Shown: positions 52,678 to 63,323, numbered from the stretch's first letter. The stretch is 64,000 nt of DNA from JACVRW01 sp963813495 (GCA_963813495.1 CAWEZC010000005.1:62001-126000), one strand, 5' to 3'. The notes: generated by a model from the sequence alone, not told the origin. A program made the numbers and translations.

Positions 52678-55068
52678 CTAAAACCGCGGACCGCCGGGCG
52701 GCATGGCGACGAGACCGAGGAGGCGGTCGCGAACGCTTCCGCGGCTCAGCTCGCGGCGCACGGCCCGCCGCTGGGCCAGGTCCGGCGCCTCCGGCTTGCG
52801 GGGGTCGTAGCGATTGGCCCTCAGAGCCCCTGCGTAGGCCTCCGACGCGGGTCCGGCGAAGCGTCCGAGGCGCCGCTCCAGGGCCAGCAGCGTCGTCGTC
52901 TTGGGGAGCTCCCAGCCGAGGCGCAGGAGCGTCCCGCGCAGCTCCGAGAGCTGGGCCTCGGCCAATTCGCCGGGCTCCAGCGAACGCACGCGGCGCACGC
53001 GGCGGATCAGCACCAGGCCGCCGCCCGCCAGCAGGGCGAGCAGGCTCAACAGGAGCACCGGCAGCAGCCATCCGCCGCCCTCGTTGCGGGCGCCGGCGGC
53101 GGGCGAGGCGCCGGTGCGCTCTGCCGCCACGCCCTCGCGACCGCCGCGCACCTCACCGGCGCCGGCGGCCGCGGCGCTGGCGGCTGCGGCACTCGACTGC
53201 GATTCGGCCGGGGACGCGGCCGGCGTGGGATCGAAGGGCACCCAGCCGATCCCGGTGAACCAGACCTCGACCCAGGAGTGAGCGTCGAGGTCGCGCACCC
53301 GGTACTCGTTCGTGTCCTTGTTGAACGAGCCCGGCGAGAAGCCGGCGGCCACGCGCGCGGGGATGCCCGCCATGCGCAAGAGCAGGGCCATCGCCCCCGA
53401 GAACTGCTGGCAGTAGCCGCGCTCGTCCTCGAACAGGAAGCCGTTGAGCGGAAGCGGCCGTGTGGGCACGCGCTCGCTGTATTGGTAGTTGGTCTGCAGG
53501 TACTGCTCGACGGCCTTGACCGCGTCGTAGGGCGTCTCCTCAGGGGCCGTCAGCTGCCGGCTCAGGGCGTACATGCGGGCGTAGCGCGATCCCTCCAGGG
53601 CCGGCGCCGCTGCCGGTCCGAAGCCGCTCTCAGGGTCGCCGCGGAGAGGCACAAACACCCGCTGGCGCAGGGCGCTGGGGGACGAGCGGCCGGCGTCGCC
53701 CTGGAGCCCCACGCCCTCGGTGGCGTCGTCGGTCCGGCTCGGCAGGTCGATCGCCGTGTAGGGGAGCAGCAGGTCGGAATAGCCCTCGGGCGCTCCGCGC
53801 ATCTGTCTCTTGGTGGGGTCGGGGGCGTAGGCCTCGACCGTGTAGCTGTCGCCCTTGCGCAGCTCCTCGCTACCCACGAGCTGCGTCGTGCCGTCCGCGC
53901 TGGTCTCGGCGTCGGCCCCGCGCACCTCGTACGTGATCCCCGCGCCTACGATCAGGTCACTGGAGAGCGAGCGCACGGTGAAGCTGATCTCCTCGTCCCA
54001 GGCCGGGTTGTACTCCGAGTAGTCCCAGGTGGCCCCGTCGGTGACGAAGCGCGGGAAGGCGACCTCTGCGCCCAGGCTGTCGCGCTCGCTGCCGGGCGAG
54101 CGGATCCAGCGCATGCCATCGAACCTGTCGAGCGCCTGGGCCTTCCAGTAGTGAGGCCGGTCGGCCTTGACGTTGAGCAGCGTCGTGCCCTCGCGCGGCC
54201 AGTCGAGCGGGCCGTACTCGTGCGTCCAGTCGAAGGTCACGGCCTTGCCGTCCCCGAACCAGCTCCAGGCGCGGTAGTCCCACCAGGCGTGTTCGCCGTC
54301 GAGGGCCGCGGCGAGCGGCAGCGACAGCACGCCCACGCTCGCCACCACGGCGGCGCCGAGCGCGGCCTCGCGGGGGGGCAGGCGCGGCAGCCACAGCCAT
54401 GCCGCCACCAGCACCAGCAGCACCAGTCCGCGCAGGGCCGGCTCGCCCGGGTCGTACTCCGTGACCGCCGTCCCGTAGAGGACGAGCAGAACCACCAGAC
54501 CAGCGGCGCGCAACAGGGTGGCGCCGCGGCGGGCGGGCCAGAAGGCCACCGTGGCGGCGATGGCCAGCAGCAGCGGAGCGCCCAGGAGGATCGTCAGCCG
54601 TATCCAGTCGTCCGGCCCGTCGTAGGGCCATTCCACCCCCTGAACGCCGGCCAGGCCGCGATCGAGGCCGTCGCTGAGCTCGCTCCAATTGGCCGGCAGC
54701 AGCAGCCGCCCGGGCAGTCCGGCGGCCATCAGTCCGAGCATCAGCGCGGCGAACCCGGTGAGAGCGGCCAGCGTCCACACCAGCCGACGCGGGAGGGGCG
54801 CCCGGCCCAGAAGCGCGAGTGTCGACGCCGCGGCGATGGCGACCACGAGCACCAGCAGGGTCCGCCCGACAGGCGCGTCCTGCACGAGCATGGCCCAGTG
54901 GGCGGCGCCGAAGGCGGCCAGCGCGCCGAAGGCGGTCAGGCGCACGGCGAGCGAGTCGCGCGGCGCGGCGGCGGCCCGCGCGGCCGCGGTGGAGCCGGGC
55001 GGCGCCGCCTCGCTCGGCGCGCCGGCGGCACCCGCGATCGCAGGCCGGCGTCCGAATGGGCTGCTCAC
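52678..55068 (-). CDS. Transglutaminase-like membrane protein (TgpA/DUF3488 type)
   Basis: 796 residues: an Ala-rich cytoplasmic start, about six helices up to residue 240, then a large outer domain with a transglutaminase core. The catalytic Cys is in RGYCQQFSGAMALLLRMAGIPAR, the His in RDLDAHSWVEVWF and the Asp in VPFDPTPA. A further helix (LLPVLLLSLLALLAGGGLVL) precedes a cytoplasmic DUF4129-like tail. Such genes nearly always neighbour a DUF58 protein and a MoxR ATPase, as here; the complex is thought to modify or assemble surface proteins. GTG 55068 overlaps the DUF58 stop. Confidence 0.92.
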   Translation of the reverse strand: MSSPFGRRPAIAGAAGAPSEAAPPGSTAAARAAAAPRDSLAVRLTAFGALAAFGAAHWAMLVQDAPVGRTLLVLVVAIAAASTLALLGRAPLPRRLVWTLAALTGFAALMLGLMAAGLPGRLLLPANWSELSDGLDRGLAGVQGVEWPYDGPDDWIRLTILLGAPLLLAIAATVAFWPARRGATLLRAAGLVVLLVLYGTAVTEYDPGEPALRGLVLLVLVAAWLWLPRLPPREAALGAAVVASVGVLSLPLAAALDGEHAWWDYRAWSWFGDGKAVTFDWTHEYGPLDWPREGTTLLNVKADRPHYWKAQALDRFDGMRWIRSPGSERDSLGAEVAFPRFVTDGATWDYSEYNPAWDEEISFTVRSLSSDLIVGAGITYEVRGADAETSADGTTQLVGSEELRKGDSYTVEAYAPDPTKRQMRGAPEGYSDLLLPYTAIDLPSRTDDATEGVGLQGDAGRSSPSALRQRVFVPLRGDPESGFGPAAAPALEGSRYARMYALSRQLTAPEETPYDAVKAVEQYLQTNYQYSERVPTRPLPLNGFLFEDERGYCQQFSGAMALLLRMAGIPARVAAGFSPGSFNKDTNEYRVRDLDAHSWVEVWFTGIGWVPFDPTPAASPAESQSSAAAASAAAAGAGEVRGGREGVAAERTGASPAAGARNEGGGWLLPVLLLSLLALLAGGGLVLIRRVRRVRSLEPGELAEAQLSELRGTLLRLGWELPKTTTLLALERRLGRFAGPASEAYAGALRANRYDPRKPEAPDLAQRRAVRRELSRGSVRDRLLGLVAMPPGGPRF

Positions 55069-56174
55069 GCCGCCACTCCCCGCCGGCCCCGCTCCAGGTG
55101 AGCGCCGGTGCAGCCCGCCACCTCGAACGCCGCCCGCGCGCCGGCCAAGGGCTCAGGCGTGACCACATAGCGCGCGCCGGCGGGCAGGCGCTCGAGCGTC
55201 CGCGGAGCGGCCTTGAGATCGGCGCCCGTCACCCAGACCACCGCGCCTCCACGCGGTCCCAGCAGCGAGCTCGTGGGCGGCGGGCCCTCTTCGACCAGCG
55301 CCAGGCGCATGTGCACCGCGGGCCAGGCTCCGAGGTCGTGCCCGACCTCGATGGGCCGGCGATCGCCGGGCAACAGGATCGCGCAGCCGCCGTCATGGGC
55401 CAGCCACACGCACAGGGAGCCGGCGGCGCGCACCGCCTTGTCGAGCGCCTCCTCGCTCGCGGGCGCGGACGGGTCGAGCACGATCAGCGGTGCCGAGTCG
55501 AGCTCGGCGACCAGCCGGCGCTCCAGCATCACCCCCGTGCGGGCCACCGAGGGCCAGTGAATGCGCGACGCGGCTGCGCCCTCCCGGTAGGGGCGCAGGC
55601 CGTCGATCTCGAGCTCGGTCAGCGAGGTGTCGAGGCGCCGGCCCGACAGGCCCGGCGCCGCCCCGAGCCCGCCCTGGCTGCCGGCCCCCGCACCACCACT
55701 GCCCGGGGCGGTCACGGGCTCGACCCGCGGCAGGACGAGCACCTCCTCCCCGCCGGCCCCGGCGAGCTCGCGCGTGAACAGCCGCAGTGGATCGCGGATC
55801 ACGAGCAGCGCGGGCTCCAGGACGCGACGGCCGCGGCGCGAGAAACGCACGTTGATGCGCAGCCGCCGCGACCAGCGCCCGGCGATCGGCACCGGCCAGC
55901 CCAGCAGGGGCTCGAGAAGCTCGCCCCCAGGGGGCGGCGCCACTCCGCTTGTCACCTCGACCCGCAGCGGGTACGGCTCCTCCTCCACCACCGTGTGCGG
56001 ACCGGGACGGCGCACGATGGTGGCGCCCTGCGCGGCCAGCAGCACCCATGCGGTGGCCACCACCGCCAGCGCCACCAGCGCGACTCCGGGCACATACAGA
56101 GAGGCGGAGTCGAAGGTGGCTGCGGCGAGGCACAGCGCGATTCCGAGCAGCGCCGTGACCAGTGGCCTCAGCAC
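55065..56174 (-). CDS. DUF58 protein (vWA-like, MoxR-associated)
   Basis: 369 residues: two N-terminal helices (LVTALLGIALCLAAATF and YVPGVALVALAVVATAWVLLA), a beta-rich part (FSRRGRRVLEPALLVIRDPLRLF), then the DUF58 core with LDTSLTELEIDGLRPYREGAAASRIHWPSVARTG, which matches the RxYxxGDxxRxIxW signature in diverged form. It works with the MoxR ATPase and transglutaminase. GTG 56174 is five bases beyond the MoxR stop. Confidence 0.87.
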   Translation of the reverse strand: MLRPLVTALLGIALCLAAATFDSASLYVPGVALVALAVVATAWVLLAAQGATIVRRPGPHTVVEEEPYPLRVEVTSGVAPPPGGELLEPLLGWPVPIAGRWSRRLRINVRFSRRGRRVLEPALLVIRDPLRLFTRELAGAGGEEVLVLPRVEPVTAPGSGGAGAGSQGGLGAAPGLSGRRLDTSLTELEIDGLRPYREGAAASRIHWPSVARTGVMLERRLVAELDSAPLIVLDPSAPASEEALDKAVRAAGSLCVWLAHDGGCAILLPGDRRPIEVGHDLGAWPAVHMRLALVEEGPPPTSSLLGPRGGAVVWVTGADLKAAPRTLERLPAGARYVVTPEPLAGARAAFEVAGCTGAHLERGRRGVAA

Positions 56175-56179
56175 AGCGA

Positions 56180-57130
56180 TCAGAGCGCCGGAACCCGCTC
56201 CAGCGCGTCGCGCACCACGGCCGCCCGCTCGTCGGCACCGGCGCCGGGGGACAGCAGCAGGCGATGGGTCAGCACGGCGCCGGCCAGCTTCTGGACGTCG
56301 TCGGGAAGGGCGTGGTCGCGGCCGTCGAGCGCGGCGTAGGCCTTGGCGGCGCGGAACAGCATCAGTCCGGCGCGTGGGCTCGCCCCCAGCTCCACGCGCG
56401 GATCCGCGCGCGTGGTCTCGAGGATTGCCACCACGTAGCGGCGCAGCGCCTCGCTGCCGTGCACGGCGGCCGCGGCGGCCTGACCCGCCAGGATGTCGCC
56501 CACCTCCGCCACCGGCCCCAGGTCGAGCACGCGGTCGCTCGCGGCGTGGTCGAGCAGCATGTCGGACTCCTGCTGAGCGGTCGGGTAGCCGAGCGACACC
56601 CGCACCATGAAGCGATCCAGCTGCGCCTCGGGGAGCGGGTAGGTGCCCTCGTACTCGACCGGGTTCTGGGTGGCCACGACCAGGAACGGCCGGGCCAGCT
56701 CGTGGGTGTGCTTGTCGACGGTCACGTGGCGCTCCTGCATGCACTCGAGCAGGCCGGACTGCGTCTTGGGCGAGGCCCGGTTGACCTCGTCGACGAGCAC
56801 CACGTTGGCGAACACCGGTCCGGGGCGGAACTCGAAGCGGTTCTCGCGCTGGTTGTAGACGTTGGTGCCCACGACGTCGGCCGGCAGCAGGTCGGCCGTG
56901 CATTGGACGCGCGCATACTCGGCCTCGATCGAGCGCGCCACCGCCCGGGCCAGGGCCGTCTTGCCGACACCGGGGTAGTCCTCGATCAGGACGTGGCCCT
57001 CGGCGAACAGCGCCACCAGCACATCGCGCAGCACCTGCTCGGGCGCCTTGACCGCGCGAGCGACGTTGTCGCGCAGCCGGGCGCCGAGATCGGCTACCTG
57101 TGAGGGATCGAGCTCAGGGACGATCGCCAT
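56180..57130 (-). CDS. MoxR-family AAA+ ATPase
   Basis: 316 residues: Walker A EDYPGVGKTALARAVA (about residue 50), Walker B VVLVDEVNRASPKTQSGLLECMQE, sensor 1 VVATQNPVEYEGTYPLPEAQLDRFMVR and sensor 2 in SPRAGLMLFRAAKAYA. MoxR proteins act as chaperones that activate vWA/DUF58 partners, here the next gene. It starts 65 bases after trpC, so it may be read from the trp transcript or from its own promoter. Confidence 0.95.
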   Translation of the reverse strand: MAIVPELDPSQVADLGARLRDNVARAVKAPEQVLRDVLVALFAEGHVLIEDYPGVGKTALARAVARSIEAEYARVQCTADLLPADVVGTNVYNQRENRFEFRPGPVFANVVLVDEVNRASPKTQSGLLECMQERHVTVDKHTHELARPFLVVATQNPVEYEGTYPLPEAQLDRFMVRVSLGYPTAQQESDMLLDHAASDRVLDLGPVAEVGDILAGQAAAAAVHGSEALRRYVVAILETTRADPRVELGASPRAGLMLFRAAKAYAALDGRDHALPDDVQKLAGAVLTHRLLLSPGAGADERAAVVRDALERVPAL

Positions 57131-57195
57131 GCAGCACCATGGTAGGGATACGCAGACGCCGCCTCATCGGTTCCCTCTAGTCGATCGCGCCAGGC

Positions 57196-57996
57196 TCAGG
57201 CCTGGGTGGGTTCCTCGGAATGGCTGAGTTCACGGGTGGCCGCCTCGGGGTCGGCCGCGCGCATCAGCGCCTCCCCCACGAGCACGGCGTCGACCCCCAC
57301 CTGCTCGAGCTCGTCGATCTGGTCGCGGTGGTGGATGCCCGACTCGGAGACCACCACCTTGCCGGCCGGCACGTCGGCCAGCAGGTCGAAGGTGCGCTGG
57401 ATGTCGACCTCGAAGCTCTCGAGGTCGCGGTTGTTGATCCCGATCACGTCGCAGTCGAGCTCCAGCGCGCGCTCGAGCTCCTCGTCGTCGTGGATCTCCA
57501 CAACGGCGTCGAGGTCGAGCTGGCCGGCCATGGACCATAGTGAGGCGAGCTCGCGCTCGTCGAGCGAACCCACCACCAGCAGCACGGCGTCCGCCCCCGC
57601 CACCTTGGCCTCGTAGAGCTGGTACGGGTCGATCGTGAAGTCCTTGCGCAGGATCGGCAGGTCGCAGGCGGCGCGCGCTTCGCGCAGGTCGTCCAGCGAA
57701 CCCCCGAAATGCGCCTGCTCGGTGAGGATGGACAGCGCCGCGGCGCCGCCGCGCTCGTAGGCCTGGACGATCTCGGTCACGCTCGCACCCGCGCGTATCT
57801 CCCCCGCCGACGGCGAGCGGCGTTTGTACTCGGCCACCAGCGAGGTGTAGGGACGCCACAGGGCCTCCGCGAACGGCCGGCCTTCGCGTCCCACGTCCAC
57901 CTGCCCCTCCAGTTCGGCGAGCGGCTGCTCGCGCTTGCGCTGGGCGACCGCATGACGCGTGGCGTCGACGATGTTCTCCAGGCGCTGGGAGCTCAC
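57196..57996 (-). CDS. trpC: Indole-3-glycerol-phosphate synthase
   Basis: 266 residues, TIM barrel. SLVAEYKRRSPSAGEI holds the catalytic Lys, ALSILTEQAHFGGSLDDL follows, LPILRKDFTIDPYQL supplies the second Lys, and INNRDLESFEVD and VVSESGIHHRDQI bind the phosphate. It converts CdRP to indole-3-glycerol phosphate. The ATG overlaps the trpD stop. Confidence 0.96.
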   Translation of the reverse strand: MSSQRLENIVDATRHAVAQRKREQPLAELEGQVDVGREGRPFAEALWRPYTSLVAEYKRRSPSAGEIRAGASVTEIVQAYERGGAAALSILTEQAHFGGSLDDLREARAACDLPILRKDFTIDPYQLYEAKVAGADAVLLVVGSLDERELASLWSMAGQLDLDAVVEIHDDEELERALELDCDVIGINNRDLESFEVDIQRTFDLLADVPAGKVVVSESGIHHRDQIDELEQVGVDAVLVGEALMRAADPEAATRELSHSEEPTQA

Positions 57997-59008
57997 GCGC
58001 GGGTGACCTCCACCCAGCGGCGGAGAACCTCGGCGGCCGCTCCGGAATCGAGCGTATGGCCCGCCTTGGTGACGCCCTCCGCGAGTGAGGACGCCCGCCC
58101 CGCCACGTGGATCGCCGCGCCGGCATTCAGGACCGCCAGTGCGCGCTCGGTCCCGGGTTCCCCGTCGAGCACGCCGCGCAGAACCCGCGCGTTCTCGTCG
58201 GGGCTCCCGGCGCGCAGAGCGCCGTTGGGCACCGGGTCCAGGCCGACCTCCGAAGGCGTCACGTCATAGCTCGAGAGTTGGCCCTGCTTCAACTCGACCA
58301 CCCGGGTGACACCCGAGACGGAGAACTCGTCGAGGCCATCCGCGCTCGACACTACCAGGGCTCTTTCGGTTCCCAGTTGCCCCAGAGCGGCAGCCATGGT
58401 CTCCAGCTTGGCGGGGTCCGAAACTCCGATCACCTGATGCCGTGCGCCCGCCGGATTGGTGAGCGGCCCGAGGAAGTTGAAGATGGTCCGCACGCCCAGC
58501 TCGCGGCGGATCGGGATCAGGTGCTTCATGGCCGCGTGGTGCCGCGGAGCGAACATGAACCCGAAGCCGGTCGAGTCGATGCAGGCGGCCACCGCCGCCG
58601 GCGCGAGGTCGATCCGGGCCCCCAGCGCCTCCAGGACGTCGGCCGAGCCGCATTGGCTCGTGGCCGAGCGGTTGCCGTGCTTGGCCACCCGGCAACCCGC
58701 CCCGGCGGCGATGAAGGCGGCAGTCGTCGAGACGTTGAAGGTGGGCCGCCCTCCGCCTGTGCCCGCCGTGTCCACGAGGTCCTCGCCGGCGTCCACGCGC
58801 AGCGCCAGGGCGCGCATCGTGCGCGCCAGCCCGGCGATCTCGGCCACGGTCTCCCCCTTCGTGCGCAGCGCGATCAGAAAGGCTGCGGCCTGCGGCTCGG
58901 ACGCGTTGCCGCCCATGATCTCGGCCAGCACGCGTGCCGCCTCGTCGGACGAGAGGTCCTCTCCCTCGGCCAGGCGGTCGATCGCTCCGGTGAGCACCTC
59001 GTTGGGCA

Positions 59009-59009
<1 letters not shown>
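57993..59009 (-). CDS. trpD: Anthranilate phosphoribosyltransferase
   Basis: 338 residues: DLVDTAGTGGGRPTFNVSTTAAF (phosphate/PRPP loop), VAKHGNRSATSQCGSADVLEALG, FMFAPRHHAAMKHLIPIRRELG and RTIFNFLGPLTNPA. Transfers phosphoribose to anthranilate. ATG 59009 shares a base with the trpG stop; the N-terminus MPNEVLTGAIDRLAEG fits the family. Confidence 0.96.
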
Positions 59010-59568
<559 letters not shown>

Positions 59569-59572
<4 letters not shown>

Positions 59573-61026
59573 GCCCAGTCCCCCTGGGCGCAGGCGAGCC
59601 GGATGGCGTCCATCACCGCGCCCGACTTGGCCTCGATCTCACGCACCTCGTACGCCGGCTCGGAGTCGGCCACTATGCCCCCGCCGGCCTGGACGTGGAC
59701 CTTGCCGTCCTTGACCAGGGCGGAGCGGATGTAGATACAGGTGTCGAGGTCGCCGGTGTAGGAGAGGTAGCCCACGGCGCCTCCGTAGGGGCCGCGCTTG
59801 ACCGGCTCGAGCTCGTCGATGATCTGCATGGCCCGGATCTTGGGCGCCCCGGACAGCGTGCCGGCGGGCAGCGACACCCGCAGCGCGTCCATCGGCGACA
59901 CGCCCTCGCGCAACGTGCCCGACACGGCCGACACGATGTGCATCAGGTGCGAGTAGGTCTCGATCGCCATCAGCTCGTCGACCGCGACGCTGCCGTACTC
60001 GCAGACCCGGCCGAGGTCGTTGCGACCGAGGTCGACCAGCATCACGTGCTCGGCGCGCTCCTTCGGATCGGCGAGCAGCTCGTGGCCGCGCTGCACGTCC
60101 TCCTCGGTGGAGCCGGCGCGCGGGCGCGTGCCGGCGATGGGGCGCTGCTCGACGCGGCGGCCGCTCACCTTCACGAGCGACTCGGGCGATGCGCCCGCGA
60201 TCTCGAAGTCCTCGAAGTCGAGGAAGAACATGTACGGACTGGGATTGATCGCGCGCAGGCCGCGGTAGATCGAGAAGGCGTCCACGGGGCAGTCGGCGGT
60301 CCAGCGCTGGCTCGGGACCACCTGGTAGATGTCGCCCGCGCGGATGTACTCCTTCGCCCGCTCGACGGCGGCGGCGTAGCCGTCGGGCCCCAGGTTGGAG
60401 AAGAACTCGGGCGGCTCGCGGCGCCCCGCGCCCCCCGCCGGGACGGGGCCGCGCAGCCGCTCACGGACGTCGGCGATGGCCGCCGCGGCATCCTCGTAGG
60501 CCCGATCGACGTCGCCCTCTGCCAGCACGTTGGCCAGCACCGTGACCTCGTGGCGCAGGTGGTCGAAGGCCAGCAGGACATCGGTGACCATGATCGCGAG
60601 CTCGGGTACCTGGGTCTCGTCGCGGTTGGGCGAGCCGACACTGGGTTCGGCGGTACGCACGAGGTCGTAGCCGAACATCCCCACGGCACCGCCGGCGAAC
60701 GGGGGCAGCCCCGGCAGCGGAGCGAGCCGGTAGCGGGCGAGCTCCTCGGTGACCAGCGCATAGGGGTCAGGGTGCTCGTCGCGGCCCACCCGGATGACCG
60801 TGCGAGGGCGAAAGCCCAGGAACGACCAGCGGCCCACGCGCTGCCCCTGCTCGGCCGACTCGAGCAGGAACGAGGGCCCGTCCCCGCGCAGCTTGAGGTA
60901 TGCGGAGACCGGCGTCTCGCAGTCGGCGATGAACGTGTGGCGAAGCGGCACGAGGCTGTGCTCCCGCGCCAGCTCGCGCACCTCGGCCAGGGGCGGCGTC
61001 AGGTCGAGGTCAACGGCGACGCTCAC
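59569..61026 (-). CDS. trpE: Anthranilate synthase component I
   Basis: 485 residues. The tryptophan feedback site is seen as SFLLESAEQ (LLES). The chorismate-binding core has GDIYQVVPSQRW, IAGTRPRAGSTEEDVQR, VMLVDLGRNDLGRV, SLPAGTLSGAPKIRAMQIIDELE and GPYGGAVGYLS. Start GTG 61026 lies 17 bases inside the 3' end of hisIE. Confidence 0.96.
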
Positions 61027-61588
61027 CGAGCACCTCGTAGGCGTCGCTGAAGGAGAGGCCGCGCGAGGCCAGCAGGACGGCCAGGTGGTAGAGGACGTCG
61101 GCGGCCTCCTCGGCCACCCGCTCGTCGGGCTCCTCCCGCGCGGCGCGGGCCACCTCCTCGGCCTCCTCCTCGACCTTCTCCCCGATGCGGGCGGGCTGCG
61201 CCAGCAGCGCAGCCGTGTAGCTGTCGGCCGGGTCGGCCTCGCGGCGCTGCGCGACGGTCCGCTCGAGCGAGGGCAGCGCCTCTGTCGGCTGCAGCTCCAT
61301 GTCACCGCGATAGAAGCAGGTGCGCTCGCCCGTATGGCAGGCCGGCCCGGCGGGCTCCACCAGCGCAAGCCAGGCGTCCTCGTCACAGTCGTAGCGCAGT
61401 GCCTTCAGCTTCTGCACGTTGCCGGAGCTCTCCCCCTTGTGCCACAGCTCCTGGCGCGAGCGGCTCCAGAACCACATCTCACCGCTCTCGCGCGTGCGCG
61501 CGAGCGCGTCGTCGTTCATATAGGCCAGGGTCAGCACCTCGCCGGTGCGCGCGTCCTGGACGATGCAGGGGACCAGTTCCATCGACAT
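61010..61588 (-). CDS. hisIE: Bifunctional HisI-HisE (phosphoribosyl-AMP cyclohydrolase / phosphoribosyl-ATP diphosphatase)
   Basis: 192 residues. The HisI half has MWFWSRSRQELWHKGESSGN and the metal-site motif YDCDEDAWLALV...CHTG; the HisE half has RIGEKVEEEAEEVARAA and the late AADVLYHLAVLLASRGLS. It catalyses steps 2 and 3 of histidine synthesis. It heads the trpEGDC block, so histidine and tryptophan synthesis share a transcript and PRPP use. ATG 61588 (or 61582) follows GGAGG at the foot of a hairpin. Confidence 0.94.
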   Translation of the reverse strand: MSMELVPCIVQDARTGEVLTLAYMNDDALARTRESGEMWFWSRSRQELWHKGESSGNVQKLKALRYDCDEDAWLALVEPAGPACHTGERTCFYRGDMELQPTEALPSLERTVAQRREADPADSYTAALLAQPARIGEKVEEEAEEVARAAREEPDERVAEEAADVLYHLAVLLASRGLSFSDAYEVLGERRR

Positions 61589-61604
61589 GGGATGAAACTA
61601 CCTC

Positions 61605-61655
61605 CGCGGGGCATCCCGCCCCGCGCTTGGAGACAGTAGGCGACATCCTGTCGCC
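61605..61655 (-). promoter_or_regulatory. Two hairpins in the hisIE-trp leader
   Basis: Hairpin A: CGCGGGGC (61605-61612) and GCCCCGCG (61618-61625), loop of five. Hairpin B: GGCGACA (61639-61645) and TGTCGCC (61649-61655), loop of three. Both are perfect. In the transcript B comes first; A ends right at the GGAGG ribosome site of hisIE and shares a base with it. B could end the era/GNAT transcript, and A could limit translation. Confidence 0.45.
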
Positions 61656-61680
61656 GTAACCGAGCGTGCTTCGCCCGCTC

Positions 61681-62442
61681 TCATGGCCGCGGCGTGGCCA
61701 CGGGCAGCTTGAGGAACTCGTAGACGCGGCCGATCTCGTCGAATCCGAGTTTGCGGTACAGCTTCTGAGGCCAGTCGTTGGCGTCGGTGAGCAGGAAGAT
61801 CGGGGCGCGGCCCTGCGAGTCCGCGGCCTCAACGGCGGCGAGGACGGCGGCGCTCGCGTGGCCGCGTCCGCGGCGCCCCTCGACCGTACCCACCTCGTCG
61901 ATCTGCGCCAGCTCTCCGTTGGAGTAGAGCCGGCAGGAGCAGGCCGGGTCGTCCGGCGGTGAGGCGAAGTCGCGCGCGTCGCAGGCCTGGCCGTAGCGCT
62001 CGTCCATCTCGGCCAGCTGGCGCACGGCCTCCTCCTGCCAACCGAAGGGCTGCTCGCGACGGAAGGCGGCGAGCGCCGCGGCGCCCTCGGCGCGGCCGAT
62101 CTCCGCTCCTGCGACCGTCGGGTGCCGCTCGGACTCGCGGTGCCGCTCCATCACCAGCAGCCGGAAGACGTTCCAGCCATTCGCCGCCAGAGCGGGTGCG
62201 AGCCGCGCCCCCAGCGAGTCGTCGTGCACCACCAGCTTGCGGTGGGCGAGCCCGCCCTGGATCTGCTCCGCCTCGGACATGACGGCTGCGGGTGTGGCCT
62301 CCCGGTCGGAGACGTGGATGGCATTGAGCTGCCAGACGAGCGGCAGGCTCGGGGTCACCATCGCGGTGCCGTGTGCCGTGGGCACGAGCTCGTCACACAG
62401 CTTGGCCTCCGTGCGGCGCAGGAAGTCGTGGATGCGCTCCAT
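61681..62442 (-). CDS. GNAT-family N-acetyltransferase
   Basis: 253 residues. The C-terminal half has the GNAT acetyl-CoA motif (GTVEGRRGRGHASAAVLAAVEAA, the RGxGxA loop) and the closing strand PQKLYRKLGFDEIGRVYEFLKL. The N-terminal half looks like a diverged second GNAT repeat. Substrate unknown. Coupled to era by a TGATG overlap. Confidence 0.85.
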   Translation of the reverse strand: MERIHDFLRRTEAKLCDELVPTAHGTAMVTPSLPLVWQLNAIHVSDREATPAAVMSEAEQIQGGLAHRKLVVHDDSLGARLAPALAANGWNVFRLLVMERHRESERHPTVAGAEIGRAEGAAALAAFRREQPFGWQEEAVRQLAEMDERYGQACDARDFASPPDDPACSCRLYSNGELAQIDEVGTVEGRRGRGHASAAVLAAVEAADSQGRAPIFLLTDANDWPQKLYRKLGFDEIGRVYEFLKLPVATPRP

Positions 62443-63323
62443 CACTCGATCCCCAGGCGATCCAGCAGACCCTCGTCGCGGCGCCATCCCTTGCGGACGC
62501 GGACATTGAGGTCGAGATGCACGCGCCGGTCGAGCATGCGCTCGATCTCCTTGCGCGCGGCGGTGCCCACGGCCCTGACCATCCGCCCCCCGGCCCCCAC
62601 GAGAATTCCTTTCTGGGACTCGGTCTCCGCCCACACCCGGGCATGGACCATCAGCAGGCCGTCCTCGCGCTCGAGGATCTCGTTCACCTCCACCTCAACG
62701 GAGTGCGGCACCTCCTCGCGCGTACGCAGCAGCACCTGCTCGCGCACAAGCTCGGCCACGCGCACCTCGAGCGAGAGGTCGCTCTGCTCGTCGGGCGGGT
62801 ACATGAACGGGCCCTCGGGAACGAGCGAGATCACGTGGCCCACGAGCTCGGCGATGCCCCCGCCCTCGAGCGCGCTGACCGGGAACAGCTGGCCCTGCAC
62901 GTCGAGCCCCGCAGCGGTGCTCAGGGCCTCCACCGTACGCGGGCGGTCCAGCCGGTCGACCTTGTTCAGCACGGTGGCGCACGGCAGTCCGACGTTGCGG
63001 ATGGCGTCCGCGATGAAGCGATCTCCCGCGCCGATCTCCTGCTCGCCGTTGAGCACGAACAGCACGGCGTCGGAGTCGGCGAGGGAGCGCTCGACCTGGC
63101 GCTGCATGCGCTCGGTCAGGGCGTCACGGGGCTTCTGGACGCCGGGCAGGTCGACCAGGACGAGCTGCCAGTCGTCACCGGTCGCGATGCCGCGGATCTC
63201 CCGCCGCGTGGTCTGCGGCTTGTCGGACACGATCGCCACCTTGTCGCCCACGATGCGGTTCACGAGCGTGGACTTGCCGGCGTTGGGTCGACCCGCCAGC
63301 GCCACGAAGCCCGAGCGGGTCAC
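62442..63323 (-). CDS. era: GTPase Era
   Basis: 293 residues; binds 16S rRNA in 30S maturation. G1 GRPNAGKSTL, G3 DLPGV, G4 NKVD and G5 SAL are all present, as is the effector region SDKPQTTRREIRGI. The C-terminal KH domain has ESQKGILVGAGGRMVRAVG. ATG 63323 overlaps the ybeY stop. The phoH-ybeY-era order is conserved in bacteria. Confidence 0.96.
   Translation of the reverse strand: MTRSGFVALAGRPNAGKSTLVNRIVGDKVAIVSDKPQTTRREIRGIATGDDWQLVLVDLPGVQKPRDALTERMQRQVERSLADSDAVLFVLNGEQEIGAGDRFIADAIRNVGLPCATVLNKVDRLDRPRTVEALSTAAGLDVQGQLFPVSALEGGGIAELVGHVISLVPEGPFMYPPDEQSDLSLEVRVAELVREQVLLRTREEVPHSVEVEVNEILEREDGLLMVHARVWAETESQKGILVGAGGRMVRAVGTAARKEIERMLDRRVHLDLNVRVRKGWRRDEGLLDRLGIE

Noticed and set aside
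61598..61684. Trp or His leader peptide for attenuation
   Set aside because: The 28-codon frame has no Trp or His codons; kept only as a note in the hairpin finding.
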